From Sulfuricurvum sp. (GTDB lineage Bacteria > Campylobacterota > Campylobacteria > Campylobacterales > Sulfurimonadaceae), in contig JAQTLL010000003.1 of assembly GCA_028714915.1 (NCBI GenBank), forward strand, positions 1-64,000: a stretch of 64,000 nt of DNA. The letters are read 5' to 3'. How positions within the stretch are numbered: the first letter of the stretch is position 1; each line of letters opens with the position of its first letter. The translations under genes and the position numbers were made by a program. Of the stretch, positions 8,622-16,049 are shown piece by piece. Below the pieces are notes generated by a model, which searched no databases, was not told where the DNA came from, and worked only from the letters and a program-made list of their open reading frames with translations.

Positions 8622-9673
8622 GAATTACCTTTTGTAGCTATGCTTCCACATAAATTTATTTCTTCGAGAAAAGGGCATCCATTTAAACATTTACTCTGAT
8701 GCATACATGTCCCACATTTGGCATCAGTAAATTGACTACGTGTATCCAAAAATAATTTACTTTTATTCCATATGTCACTAAAGCTTTTTTCCAATAAACT
8801 TTCTCCACAATAGTGCTCTATCATAAAAGAGCAAGGATAAACTTTTAAATCCTCAGAAATATATGCGGAAAATCTTCCAGCGTCACATGGTTCCAATGAA
8901 ATATTTTCATAATTTTTCATAAATGTTACGATACCTGGAACCATGCAACTATCAAAACCAATTTTAAAGCTAAAAGTATTGTTATCAACCAAATCAAAAA
9001 AGGACTTCATGTGTACACTATTTTTCAAAAGTTTTGAATTATCTTTGTACTCCCCAATAGGTTTGTAATTCAAAAAAATTAATGCATTAATTTGGCTTAA
9101 AAACTCTCTTCCATTTGCTATCCAATCAATTGCAATCTCAATGGAATCGGAATCTAACACGAAATGGATGTTAGGTCTAACTTGGACATCGGAGAAAAGC
9201 TTTATTGTATTTGCTAAATCTTCGTATGGTGCATATGCACTAACTGCCACAGCACCACAATAGTCTTTAGTGGCGGCTATTATTTCTTGAGTTAATCCGC
9301 GTCCGTTGGTAGTATATGAAGGAATAATGTCATATTTTCTACTTAGTTTCAATATTTCTATAAATAAAGGATGTTGATTTGGATTTCCTCCTCCAAGAGC
9401 CACCTGAAAAACATTATTAGCTTGAGCTTCTTCCATGATTCGCTCATAGTTTTCTAATGACATATGGTTACCCGTTTGATTAGAGTTTTTATAGCAAAAC
9501 TCACAACCTCGATCACACCAATTTGTAATCGATATGTCTAATAATTCTGGTCCTTTTTTCGCCCAAAACGGTTCTTGAAAGCCTTTGTTTTCTACTCTTG
9601 CAAAAAAACCAGTTTGTTGATTAAAAAGTACTTTGTAGTTTTGCTCAGGGTAGTTTCTAAATATAATACTCAT
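8618..9673 (-). CDS. Radical SAM/SPASM enzyme
   Basis: About 351 aa. The [4Fe-4S]-SAM motif CDRGCEFC (CxxxCxxC; C53, C57, C60 from the chosen start) opens a partial TIM barrel with the GGGNP segment. The C-terminal region carries a SPASM/twitch cysteine set (CDAG, YPCSF, CGTCMHQSKC, GCPF, LCG) that would hold auxiliary Fe-S clusters. SPASM enzymes typically modify peptides or proteins. I prefer the ATG at 9673: GGTGA overlapping the upstream stop is a good RBS, while an ATG at 9691 lies inside the preceding gene. Its neighbour with the GFVTNSSS motif is a plausible substrate (inference). Confidence 0.85.
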   Translation of the reverse strand: MSIIFRNYPEQNYKVLFNQQTGFFARVENKGFQEPFWAKKGPELLDISITNWCDRGCEFCYKNSNQTGNHMSLENYERIMEEAQANNVFQVALGGGNPNQHPLFIEILKLSRKYDIIPSYTTNGRGLTQEIIAATKDYCGAVAVSAYAPYEDLANTIKLFSDVQVRPNIHFVLDSDSIEIAIDWIANGREFLSQINALIFLNYKPIGEYKDNSKLLKNSVHMKSFFDLVDNNTFSFKIGFDSCMVPGIVTFMKNYENISLEPCDAGRFSAYISEDLKVYPCSFMIEHYCGESLLEKSFSDIWNKSKLFLDTRSQFTDAKCGTCMHQSKCLNGCPFLEEINLCGSIATKGNS

Positions 9674-9678
9674 TCGGA

Positions 9679-10098
9679 TCACCAATAGCAATTTGCATAA
9701 TTGAAATAAATTTTTTCATTTTCTTCAATCAAATGATCGCAGCAAACAAAACATGTTAAAGCTCCTTCTCCATCACTACTCAATCTACCAACATAAATTT
9801 TTCTACCTTCACTTTTGGAAATTAGATATTTTTGATAGACTTCTTGTGAAAATTCTTCTGTTAAGAATTTTTCCATTGATGAATAACTTTCTCTATAATA
9901 TTCGCTTTTAAATGCCACTTCGACATCTTCCATTCTATAAGTAATTTGTTCATATAATTCACTCATTATCGGATAGAAATCAGACTCTTTTTGTACTCCT
10001 AATAGATCCAAAAAGTCATCTTCAAGCACATCCCCTTTTGACATTATGATAAAAGAAGTAGATGAACTATTTGTTACAAAACCTGTCCTAATTTTCAT
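9679..10098 (-). CDS. GFVTNSSS-motif protein, possible radical SAM substrate
   Basis: 139 aa of unknown function. The N-terminus MKIRTGFVTNSSSTSFI matches a recurring MKIRxGFVSNSSSxSF signature that I recall from many uncharacterised bacterial and phage proteins; I cannot name a function for it. The acidic middle is followed by a cysteine-bearing C-terminus (TCFVCCDHL, NYANCYW, four Cys in about 30 residues). It overlaps the preceding gene by 11 bases and abuts the radical SAM/SPASM gene. The combination of a conserved leader-like N-terminus with Ser/Thr/Cys-rich ends makes it a candidate target for modification, but it is longer than typical RiPP precursors. Confidence 0.7.
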   Translation of the reverse strand: MKIRTGFVTNSSSTSFIIMSKGDVLEDDFLDLLGVQKESDFYPIMSELYEQITYRMEDVEVAFKSEYYRESYSSMEKFLTEEFSQEVYQKYLISKSEGRKIYVGRLSSDGEGALTCFVCCDHLIEENEKIYFNYANCYW

Positions 10099-10495
10099 AT
10101 CTTTCTGCCTTTAGTAAATCTGTTATTTTCGCAACAAAAGTTTCATCCATATCAAATAGACTTTGCACATTGTAATCCATATATTCACGCATATAGCCTT
10201 TTAGAAGAATATATTTTTTACTATCAATCGCACTAATTATTTCACTGATTGTTATTTCAGATAGAAATGGATATTTATGATAAAGAAATAAGTAAAATGA
10301 GTCGTATTCACTGTAATATTTGCTATATTCTTCAAATAAGTCAACACTTGGATTTGTCAAAGCAACGTAAACATTTCGAATCACTCGATAAAAATATGTT
10401 CCCTTTTTTACTTTTGCGTTCAATAAAAATTTTTCTTCTGTTATATTTATGGGAAGTAAAACTAAATGCTCTTTTCGGTCCAAATTAATTATCAT
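10088..10495 (-). CDS. Hypothetical 135-aa protein in defence-like operon
   Basis: I do not recognise the family. The protein is rich in Tyr, Lys and Glu, predicted alpha/beta, with no signal peptide or membrane span and no cysteines. GAAGG at RBS distance supports the ATG at 10495. It overlaps the STAND gene by 11 bases and the GFVTNSSS gene by 11 bases, so it is a fixed member of the operon. Its size and position between a sensor-type NTPase and a modification enzyme do not reveal a role. Confidence 0.65.
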   Translation of the reverse strand: MIINLDRKEHLVLLPINITEEKFLLNAKVKKGTYFYRVIRNVYVALTNPSVDLFEEYSKYYSEYDSFYLFLYHKYPFLSEITISEIISAIDSKKYILLKGYMREYMDYNVQSLFDMDETFVAKITDLLKAERYEN

Positions 10496-13022
10496 GTTTA
10501 TAACCTTCTAAAAGCTCATTAATCCAACTTTCATTTTCAAATTTTCGATTTTGAAAATACTTGATAGCCTCTTCATTTAAGACTATCGGGCTCTTTTCAT
10601 ATACATCTTCTAAAAGAGCTTCTTTAACATGTTGAAGATTTTCATCTGCATTTAAAGACTCAAATATATCATTAAAAAAGTCTTTTTTAAAAAGTTCTAT
10701 ATGATCTTCTTCAATCATATATTTAAAGAGCCACAAAATTTCAGATTGAATCCTTGAATGCTGAATATGGAGATATTTGATCAAATATTCTTTTGCATTA
10801 TTAGGATACTTGTCAATATATTTTTTTAATAACTCGATTAATTCATATGGAGTTTCATATGTATCGTTGTCTTTTACACCCAAAAGAAGAATCATAAATT
10901 CAACTATATTATGATATTCAGGATAATCAACAAAATCTTTTTCTTTTAAAATTACTTCAATTTGATTAATAACTTCTAGTAAAAATCCTGCCCTATTTCG
11001 ATGATATGAATAGCGATCTCTCTTAATATCAAATATTGGACATATTAACCGATCATATTCTTCAGCCTTCAAGCCGATAATAATCTTTAACAGCGTATTG
11101 ATATTTAACTTTTTATAGTGTTGAGTTCGATGTCTAAACATAAGAAAATGAGTAATGTTTTTAGCTATTTCAGGATCAGAGAGAAATAATCCTTGAATTT
11201 TATCTATATCGGAATCATTGATGTCACTATCATTGACGGCAAAAATATTTTCTATAAAAATATGATCAAAGTGAGGTAAGGTCTCAAGATTTTGAAGTTG
11301 ATTTCTATATCGTTCTTTTCTAGATTTACAAAATAAGTAATTTTCTATTCCTTCTAATGCAACGTCTTTTTCGGATATATTGTTTAAAAAATCAATGATA
11401 TCTATATTGGCATTAACCAAATAATCAGCAATTAAATAATCCCTAAACTCATCAAAGGTAAAATTCAATACTTCTTGATTGGCGAATACACTTTTATCAT
11501 CATTAATCAAATCTTTTCTAAAAAGAATATCCTCAAGGATGATCTCATTGAATAATTCCTGATTAAGTTCGGAAATACCCTGAAAAGGAATATTCATAAA
11601 TTGTTTATTTTCAACCATATAGGCAAGAATTGTTTGAAAAATTTGTTGAAACTCAGTTGTTGAATATTTCTGTCTACTTTGAATTTCCCCAATTTTATTA
11701 CGATAATAATGACTAAATAAATCTTCTTTATAAATATTGTACACTTGTTCAATAGGAGCATTATCATTGTTCTTAACCCCATATACTTCACAAAATATTC
11801 TAAGCAATAAAAAATTATTGGCAAGTTCATGTTTAACATTATCATATACAGAATTTTTTACCTGAAAAAAATCAAAATACGAATCTATGAGACGTTTCTC
11901 CAAATAGTCGGGTAATTCATCACTGTGACCTTGTATTGATGTCATATAATGCTTATTTAAAAGTATTTTCTCAAGAAAAGAAGGTTCTAAAAATTCTTTG
12001 AATCGATCTTCAAAATATTCTGATCGACATGTAAAAATGAATCTAATAAATTTATATTGGAGTGTTTTTTCTACAAAATCATGTAATTCTTTAGAAAACA
12101 CCTCTATATTTGGGTTCTCATTCAGGCCATCAATTACAATAGTGAAGGTTGTCTGATTGTCATTACAAATTACATTTAAATCTTCTAAAAATTCATCAAA
12201 AGAAATATCATTTTGAAAGCCAAATATACTTTTTAAAATTACAGTCTCTATTCTATCTCGATGCAGATTAGTAAATTCGTTACCCGTTAAAAAAACACCA
12301 TATAGACCTTTTTTAAGAATTACATTTTCTACAAAATCACATATTAGATTCGTCTTGCCTTGTCCAGCTTTTTCGGTCAATAAAATTAGTTTTTTTTGCC
12401 CAATAATCTTAAGATCTTTTTGAAAGTCATCAATTATCCATTTTATGCGTCTACTGGTTCCATATTCTTTAACCAATATTTTGTAATTTTCTTCATCGAG
12501 ATTCTTTTCGAATGATTCTCTATCTTCTAAATTGGGTAAAGTTAATATGAAATCATTGAGATATTTGCTCAAAGATTGTTGTTCAAGTTCCAAAGATCCA
12601 AAATCATTTCTTGTTTTACCATAATCATTAATTCGCAGCTTTACAGGTGGAAGATTGATTTTTCCATATATCTCGTTAAAAAAAATAAAATCCACTCTTT
12701 TCAAATCTTCAATACATTTGAGATAAAAAAGGTGTGGCTGTACAAGAATTCTAAGCTCTTCTTTCACTTCATTCAATTCTAAAAAAACATTAGGAATATA
12801 TTTTTTATTCTGTTTTTGTGTTTCTACTTTAGTACGGAGTTGATAAGAAAATTTATTTTTTAAATCATGAAAGTATTTTTCTTTTTGAAAGGTTCTTTTG
12901 CACCATCTTTTCGCATTTCTAAATACGTGAATGGTTGTATTGGAATTAAAGCTATTGGAAATCGTGCTATTACTGATAGTTATGCTTTTATCATCACGCC
13001 CTATCCATTTTGATAATTTCAT
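10485..13022 (-). CDS. NACHT/STAND-type P-loop NTPase with N-terminal shared motif
   Basis: 845 aa. Residues 7-27 carry a short motif (GRDDKSITI then NSTISNSFN) that recurs in the small membrane protein encoded just upstream. After a roughly 190-residue helical linker comes a P-loop: Walker A TEKAGQGKTNL (216-226), Walker B TIVIDGLNE (294-302) and the sensor-like FTCRSEY (330-336), as in NACHT NTPases. The C-terminal half is helical and repeat-like, as expected of a ligand-sensing region. STAND proteins act as signal-triggered oligomeric switches in anti-phage defence and NLR pathways. No effector domain is fused, so the effector is probably encoded by neighbours. It overlaps the upstream gene by ATGA. 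Confidence 0.85.
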   Translation of the reverse strand: MKLSKWIGRDDKSITISNSTISNSFNSNTTIHVFRNAKRWCKRTFQKEKYFHDLKNKFSYQLRTKVETQKQNKKYIPNVFLELNEVKEELRILVQPHLFYLKCIEDLKRVDFIFFNEIYGKINLPPVKLRINDYGKTRNDFGSLELEQQSLSKYLNDFILTLPNLEDRESFEKNLDEENYKILVKEYGTSRRIKWIIDDFQKDLKIIGQKKLILLTEKAGQGKTNLICDFVENVILKKGLYGVFLTGNEFTNLHRDRIETVILKSIFGFQNDISFDEFLEDLNVICNDNQTTFTIVIDGLNENPNIEVFSKELHDFVEKTLQYKFIRFIFTCRSEYFEDRFKEFLEPSFLEKILLNKHYMTSIQGHSDELPDYLEKRLIDSYFDFFQVKNSVYDNVKHELANNFLLLRIFCEVYGVKNNDNAPIEQVYNIYKEDLFSHYYRNKIGEIQSRQKYSTTEFQQIFQTILAYMVENKQFMNIPFQGISELNQELFNEIILEDILFRKDLINDDKSVFANQEVLNFTFDEFRDYLIADYLVNANIDIIDFLNNISEKDVALEGIENYLFCKSRKERYRNQLQNLETLPHFDHIFIENIFAVNDSDINDSDIDKIQGLFLSDPEIAKNITHFLMFRHRTQHYKKLNINTLLKIIIGLKAEEYDRLICPIFDIKRDRYSYHRNRAGFLLEVINQIEVILKEKDFVDYPEYHNIVEFMILLLGVKDNDTYETPYELIELLKKYIDKYPNNAKEYLIKYLHIQHSRIQSEILWLFKYMIEEDHIELFKKDFFNDIFESLNADENLQHVKEALLEDVYEKSPIVLNEEAIKYFQNRKFENESWINELLEGYKHDN

Positions 13023-13189
13023 TTTCTACCGTTAAAACTGTCTTTAATTTCTGAGTCTTTTATTGTGATACTATTATCATCTCTGCCGACATATTTCTTA
13101 TAAATTGCTCTTGCTGCAATCATAGCAACAATTGTAACAATGATGCCAATTACACCAACGATAGTGTTAAGCCCTGTGTCATTAAGCAT
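13019..13189 (-). CDS. 56-aa single-span membrane protein sharing STAND N-terminal motif
   Basis: A short gene reads MLNDTGLNTIVG onward: a hydrophobic span at about residues 8-26, a basic cytoplasmic flank (RAIYKKY), then VGRDDNSITI plus KDSEIKDSFN to the C-terminus. Residues 34-54 align without gaps to residues 7-27 of the STAND protein with 13 of 21 identities, although the codons differ, so the similarity is maintained at protein level. AGAGGA lies upstream of the ATG and the stop overlaps the STAND start as ATGA. I infer a membrane effector recruited through homotypic motif contact, as in amyloid-signalling NLR pairs. Confidence 0.75.
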   Translation of the reverse strand: MLNDTGLNTIVGVIGIIVTIVAMIAARAIYKKYVGRDDNSITIKDSEIKDSFNGRK

Positions 13190-13350
13190 ATATAGCCGTC
13201 CTCTTTATGGTTTAATATTATGATGATGAAAAGTCTCAAGCATACATGATTTGTTGATAGATTCTAGCCAACATTAGCTTATGCATCATCCTATAACCTA
13301 AAAAAATATATAAGGTGATTCAATCATACAAAGACATTTTGTTGTAACAT

Positions 13351-13752
13351 TCATTGAGAGCCATTCTCCAAATCCAACTTACTGATAATCTTTGAAAGCT
13401 TGTTTGCAATCATTAGAGTTTCATATTTTGAAAAATTGTAGTTCAGAGCTTCTTGCCCTGACCGATACATAAATGCATTTAACTTAGGCGGTTTATCTTT
13501 ACTTACAATCAATCTGAACCTGACTTCATCAACATGATAATCCGTACTGCCTGACAGACAATTTCTATTAAATGCATCAAAAACTGATGTGAAATCAACC
13601 AGTTTATCCCACGTCTGAGCAATAATTTTCGAATGGAAGTGCAATGCCGTCAATAGATACCGCTTTGGTAATCTGTTGGCTTCGAAGAGTACAGAGACAT
13701 GGCACTTTATATCCGCATTGATAGATATAACGATCTCTTTATTGGTCAACAT
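13351..13752 (-). CDS. Hypothetical protein of satellite-like replication module
   Basis: About 133 aa of unknown family, with no membrane span or known motif. Start 13752 is chosen because AAGGAG sits 7 bases upstream; ATG 13758 is too close to it. It overlaps the end of the preceding HTH-type gene, so both belong to one transcript with the ATPase and AlpA genes further upstream. A role in element replication or copy control is possible from context only. Confidence 0.5.
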   Translation of the reverse strand: MLTNKEIVISINADIKCHVSVLFEANRLPKRYLLTALHFHSKIIAQTWDKLVDFTSVFDAFNRNCLSGSTDYHVDEVRFRLIVSKDKPPKLNAFMYRSGQEALNYNFSKYETLMIANKLSKIISKLDLENGSQ

Positions 13753-14245
13753 GACCATTCTCCTTCAGCTCTCTGTGAAATCGCGAAATCTCAGTGTGAG
13801 AAACATCGATATGTTTTCTGGTTGAGATCAATTCGGCAATCTTCCGATCAGATAATCCTTCTTCAATCCATGCAATAATATTGTTTTGCATGAAAAGTAA
13901 CTTATCACGTTTCGGAGTTTTTCGAGCTTTTCTACATTGCTTTGCCTGATTTCGTGCTATTTTTCGCAATCCTGTTAAATCATTTGAACGATTCTTTTTA
14001 TTTTGAAGCTCAGTCGATTCAATCAACTCTTTTACCGCAAATAAAAAGGCAATCAATTCAATCAAAATCAGATCACCGATAGTACCGTCAGCTTTCAATC
14101 GATGAAAATGATTTTTTTTTAGCCTAAAGACTTCATACGCCATCAGGCTGTTTTGCTTTGCTAGCCAATGGATCGATTTTTTACGATCGTCACGGCTCAG
14201 TAACGTTATTTGAATAATTCTTTTTTCTAATTCATTAATATCCAT
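13739..14245 (-). CDS. Putative HTH DNA-binding protein of mobile element
   Basis: About 168 aa. The C-terminal part (IIAWIEEGLSDRKIAELIST and VSHTEISRFHREL) looks like a helix-turn-helix of the resolvase/transposase-type that recognises DNA. A basic central region (RKIARNQAKQCRKARKTPKR) precedes it. ATG 14245 has GGAG at ideal distance, better than ATG 14299. It lies between the DUF3987-like ATPase and a small unknown gene, and next to the TGTCGG-repeat region, so it may bind those repeats (inference). Confidence 0.55.
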   Translation of the reverse strand: MDINELEKRIIQITLLSRDDRKKSIHWLAKQNSLMAYEVFRLKKNHFHRLKADGTIGDLILIELIAFLFAVKELIESTELQNKKNRSNDLTGLRKIARNQAKQCRKARKTPKRDKLLFMQNNIIAWIEEGLSDRKIAELISTRKHIDVSHTEISRFHRELKENGHVDQ

Positions 14246-14275
14246 TCTGTCTCCTTCTAAACAGACTACTGACAA

Positions 14276-14472
14276 CCGACAAGGTTTCCTTATTCCCATA
14301 TATTCGGGATGAATCTGTCGACTTATTTGTATTGATTAATCCCGACACTACCGACTCATGTCGGCTGTTGTCGGTACACACCTTTCACACTCCTTATCCC
14401 CTAAACCACATAATATTGGGGTTCATACTCTTTTGTCGGTGTCGGTAACACGCTTAGTATAGGTGTTGTCGG
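14276..14472. repeat. Iterated TGTCGG/CCGACA region, possible replication origin or operator
   Basis: The hexamer TGTCGG or its complement occurs seven times in about 200 bases: CCGACA at 14276 and 14342, TGTCGG at 14359, 14369, 14434, 14440 and 14467. The copies at 14342-14374 form an inverted arrangement. The region spans the gap between the HTH gene and the ATPase gene and runs into the 3' end of the latter. Iterons beside a replication ATPase are typical of plasmid and satellite origins; an operator for the HTH protein is the alternative. Confidence 0.45.
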
Positions 14473-15775
14473 CACTTTTATATGCATGTCCAATTTCTAC
14501 TAAATGATCTAATATTGACTGTACTTCGGCTGTAGTAGCCGGACTAACATTTCGGACTATTGTTCGCAATCCCATAGATTCACCTTTGCTCAGCTGCTTT
14601 TTAATTTTATCTTCAAGCGATGACTTGCCATGTTTTTCACTTGCGTATTTAAGCACTTGCTGAAAATGTTTTTGATGCAGATAGGTCAACATTTGAACAG
14701 CTCGTTCCATCGCATTTGCACTGATTTCGATGATATGCGGTGAAGTATTTTCAATATTGATGCATACCTGCAATAGCATCGCGATTCGCTGAACAATCGT
14801 TAAAAGCCGGATTTCAAACCCAGCTGTATCGTCAAATATGTCGTATTTTTGTCGAAATCGTGTATTAATCGCTTTATGAAACTGCTCATAAATCTTTGTG
14901 GCTTCAACACCTAAATAAAATGATTTTCCTGACGCATACTCATGAAAAGTACGTGCAAATTGTTCTATCGACTCAGCATCCGTCTTCGATAGTTCTTGAC
15001 GAATTGGAATTTCTTTGAACTCGCCAAAAATGACTAAAAATCGATTCAGCATACCATCACTGATCATATCTCTCATATCTGATTGTGTCAGATTTGATGG
15101 ACCAATCGTGCTGGCAGCATACAAACCCATACCCTGAACCATAAGATGCTGTGAACGTTTACTGTCTTTGAGTTTTCGGGTAATCAAAACACCAGAGTCA
15201 AAAATCTGCATCAGTGCCCTCAGTAAACTTGCTTTCACCGTATCGTTTTTCGATGCTCGATAAAACTTCCCATATTCGTCCAAAAAATAATGAATTGCAC
15301 TCTTGGCAAAGATGGATTGTTCAAATCCCTCTGCCGAAGCAGCATCCAGAAACACATCCGGAAAAACACTATCTTTTGATTTCCTTTCCGCTTTTGAGTA
15401 CTGATCATCTAACCAATATAACAAATATTTTCGCGCGGTATTGGCCAATACCGATTTTCCCATGCCTGAACGTGCAAAATAGGCGAAAAACAAGATGATC
15501 GGCCGCCCTTTTGCATCTTTTACTTGACTGACTGTTGCCCCGCTACATAATGCAGGCAATGAACATAGAATACTCAGCACGATACTATCCATGCTTGCTT
15601 GTATGATTTTGTCGAACGATAGTGCAATTTGGTAATATTGTCTGGTCAAAATTTTTTCCCAAACAAGATTATTGTATACTCCCTCAGTTCTTTCGCCAGA
15701 ACGTTTTTCTGAAGAGATAGTTGCCGCTTTCTCTTCGCCTACTCTCTCATTAAGTATTCCATTTTCCGGCAACAT
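14423..15775 (-). CDS. DUF3987-like P-loop ATPase, probable satellite replication helicase
   Basis: About 450 aa. The P-loop ARSGMGKSVL lies near residues 102-111 of the chosen frame; a Walker B-like HYFLDEYGKFY follows about 55 residues later. The C-terminal helical part ends with a winged-helix-like segment. DUF3987-type proteins occur in phages, plasmids and satellites, where they are thought to serve in replication initiation. ATG 15775 has AGAAGGA upstream at longish spacing; ATG 15796 lacks an RBS. It overlaps the AlpA gene, so the two are translationally linked. The primase domain found in larger relatives is absent. Confidence 0.65.
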   Translation of the reverse strand: MLPENGILNERVGEEKAATISSEKRSGERTEGVYNNLVWEKILTRQYYQIALSFDKIIQASMDSIVLSILCSLPALCSGATVSQVKDAKGRPIILFFAYFARSGMGKSVLANTARKYLLYWLDDQYSKAERKSKDSVFPDVFLDAASAEGFEQSIFAKSAIHYFLDEYGKFYRASKNDTVKASLLRALMQIFDSGVLITRKLKDSKRSQHLMVQGMGLYAASTIGPSNLTQSDMRDMISDGMLNRFLVIFGEFKEIPIRQELSKTDAESIEQFARTFHEYASGKSFYLGVEATKIYEQFHKAINTRFRQKYDIFDDTAGFEIRLLTIVQRIAMLLQVCINIENTSPHIIEISANAMERAVQMLTYLHQKHFQQVLKYASEKHGKSSLEDKIKKQLSKGESMGLRTIVRNVSPATTAEVQSILDHLVEIGHAYKSADNTYTKRVTDTDKRV

Positions 15776-15932
15776 ATAAATTAATTTCCTTCTCATGCCA
15801 TACAGTCACGCTCGGTGATAATTTCATCCCTTTAGGAAAACGCCCTTGCTTAATCCACAACCATATCGTGCTTCTAGCAATCCCTACACGCTGCTGAACT
15901 TCTGTGATTCGAAGTAATCTCTCTTGATCCAT
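15750..15932 (-). CDS. AlpA-family excisionase/transcriptional regulator
   Basis: 60 aa, the typical AlpA size. RITEVQQRVGIARSTIWLWI followed by KQGRFPKG is the winged HTH of the MerR/AlpA type. AlpA proteins control integrase expression or act as excision directionality factors on P4-like islands and phage satellites. It is first in the replication-module transcript, divergent from the 310-aa unknown gene, with a small TGACG palindrome in the intervening region. Confidence 0.85.
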   Translation of the reverse strand: MDQERLLRITEVQQRVGIARSTIWLWIKQGRFPKGMKLSPSVTVWHEKEINLYVAGKWNT

Positions 15933-16012
15933 GTAAATCCTTTTGTGATGTATTAATCCGCTTTGGACAGCAACATTATGAAGTTTTTTTTATCCAAAAA
16001 ATTGTAGAATTG

Positions 16013-16026
16013 TGACGAAAACGTCA
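16013..16026. promoter_or_regulatory. TGACG-AAAA-CGTCA palindrome in divergent promoter region
   Basis: A perfect 5-bp inverted repeat with a 4-base spacer lies 23 bases before the ATG of the 310-aa gene and 80 bases from the AlpA start. Its placement between divergent genes suggests an operator, perhaps for AlpA. No experimental analogue is known to me. Confidence 0.45.
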
Positions 16027-16049
16027 TAATTTTATTTTAAGGTATAAGC

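Noticed and set aside
9679..10098. Classical RiPP precursor peptide
   Set aside because: At 139 aa with a structured-looking middle it is too long and lacks an obvious leader-core boundary; kept only as a possible protein substrate.
13739..14299. Longer start (14299) for the HTH gene
   Set aside because: ATG 14245 has a strong GGAG RBS; the extra 18 residues have no support.
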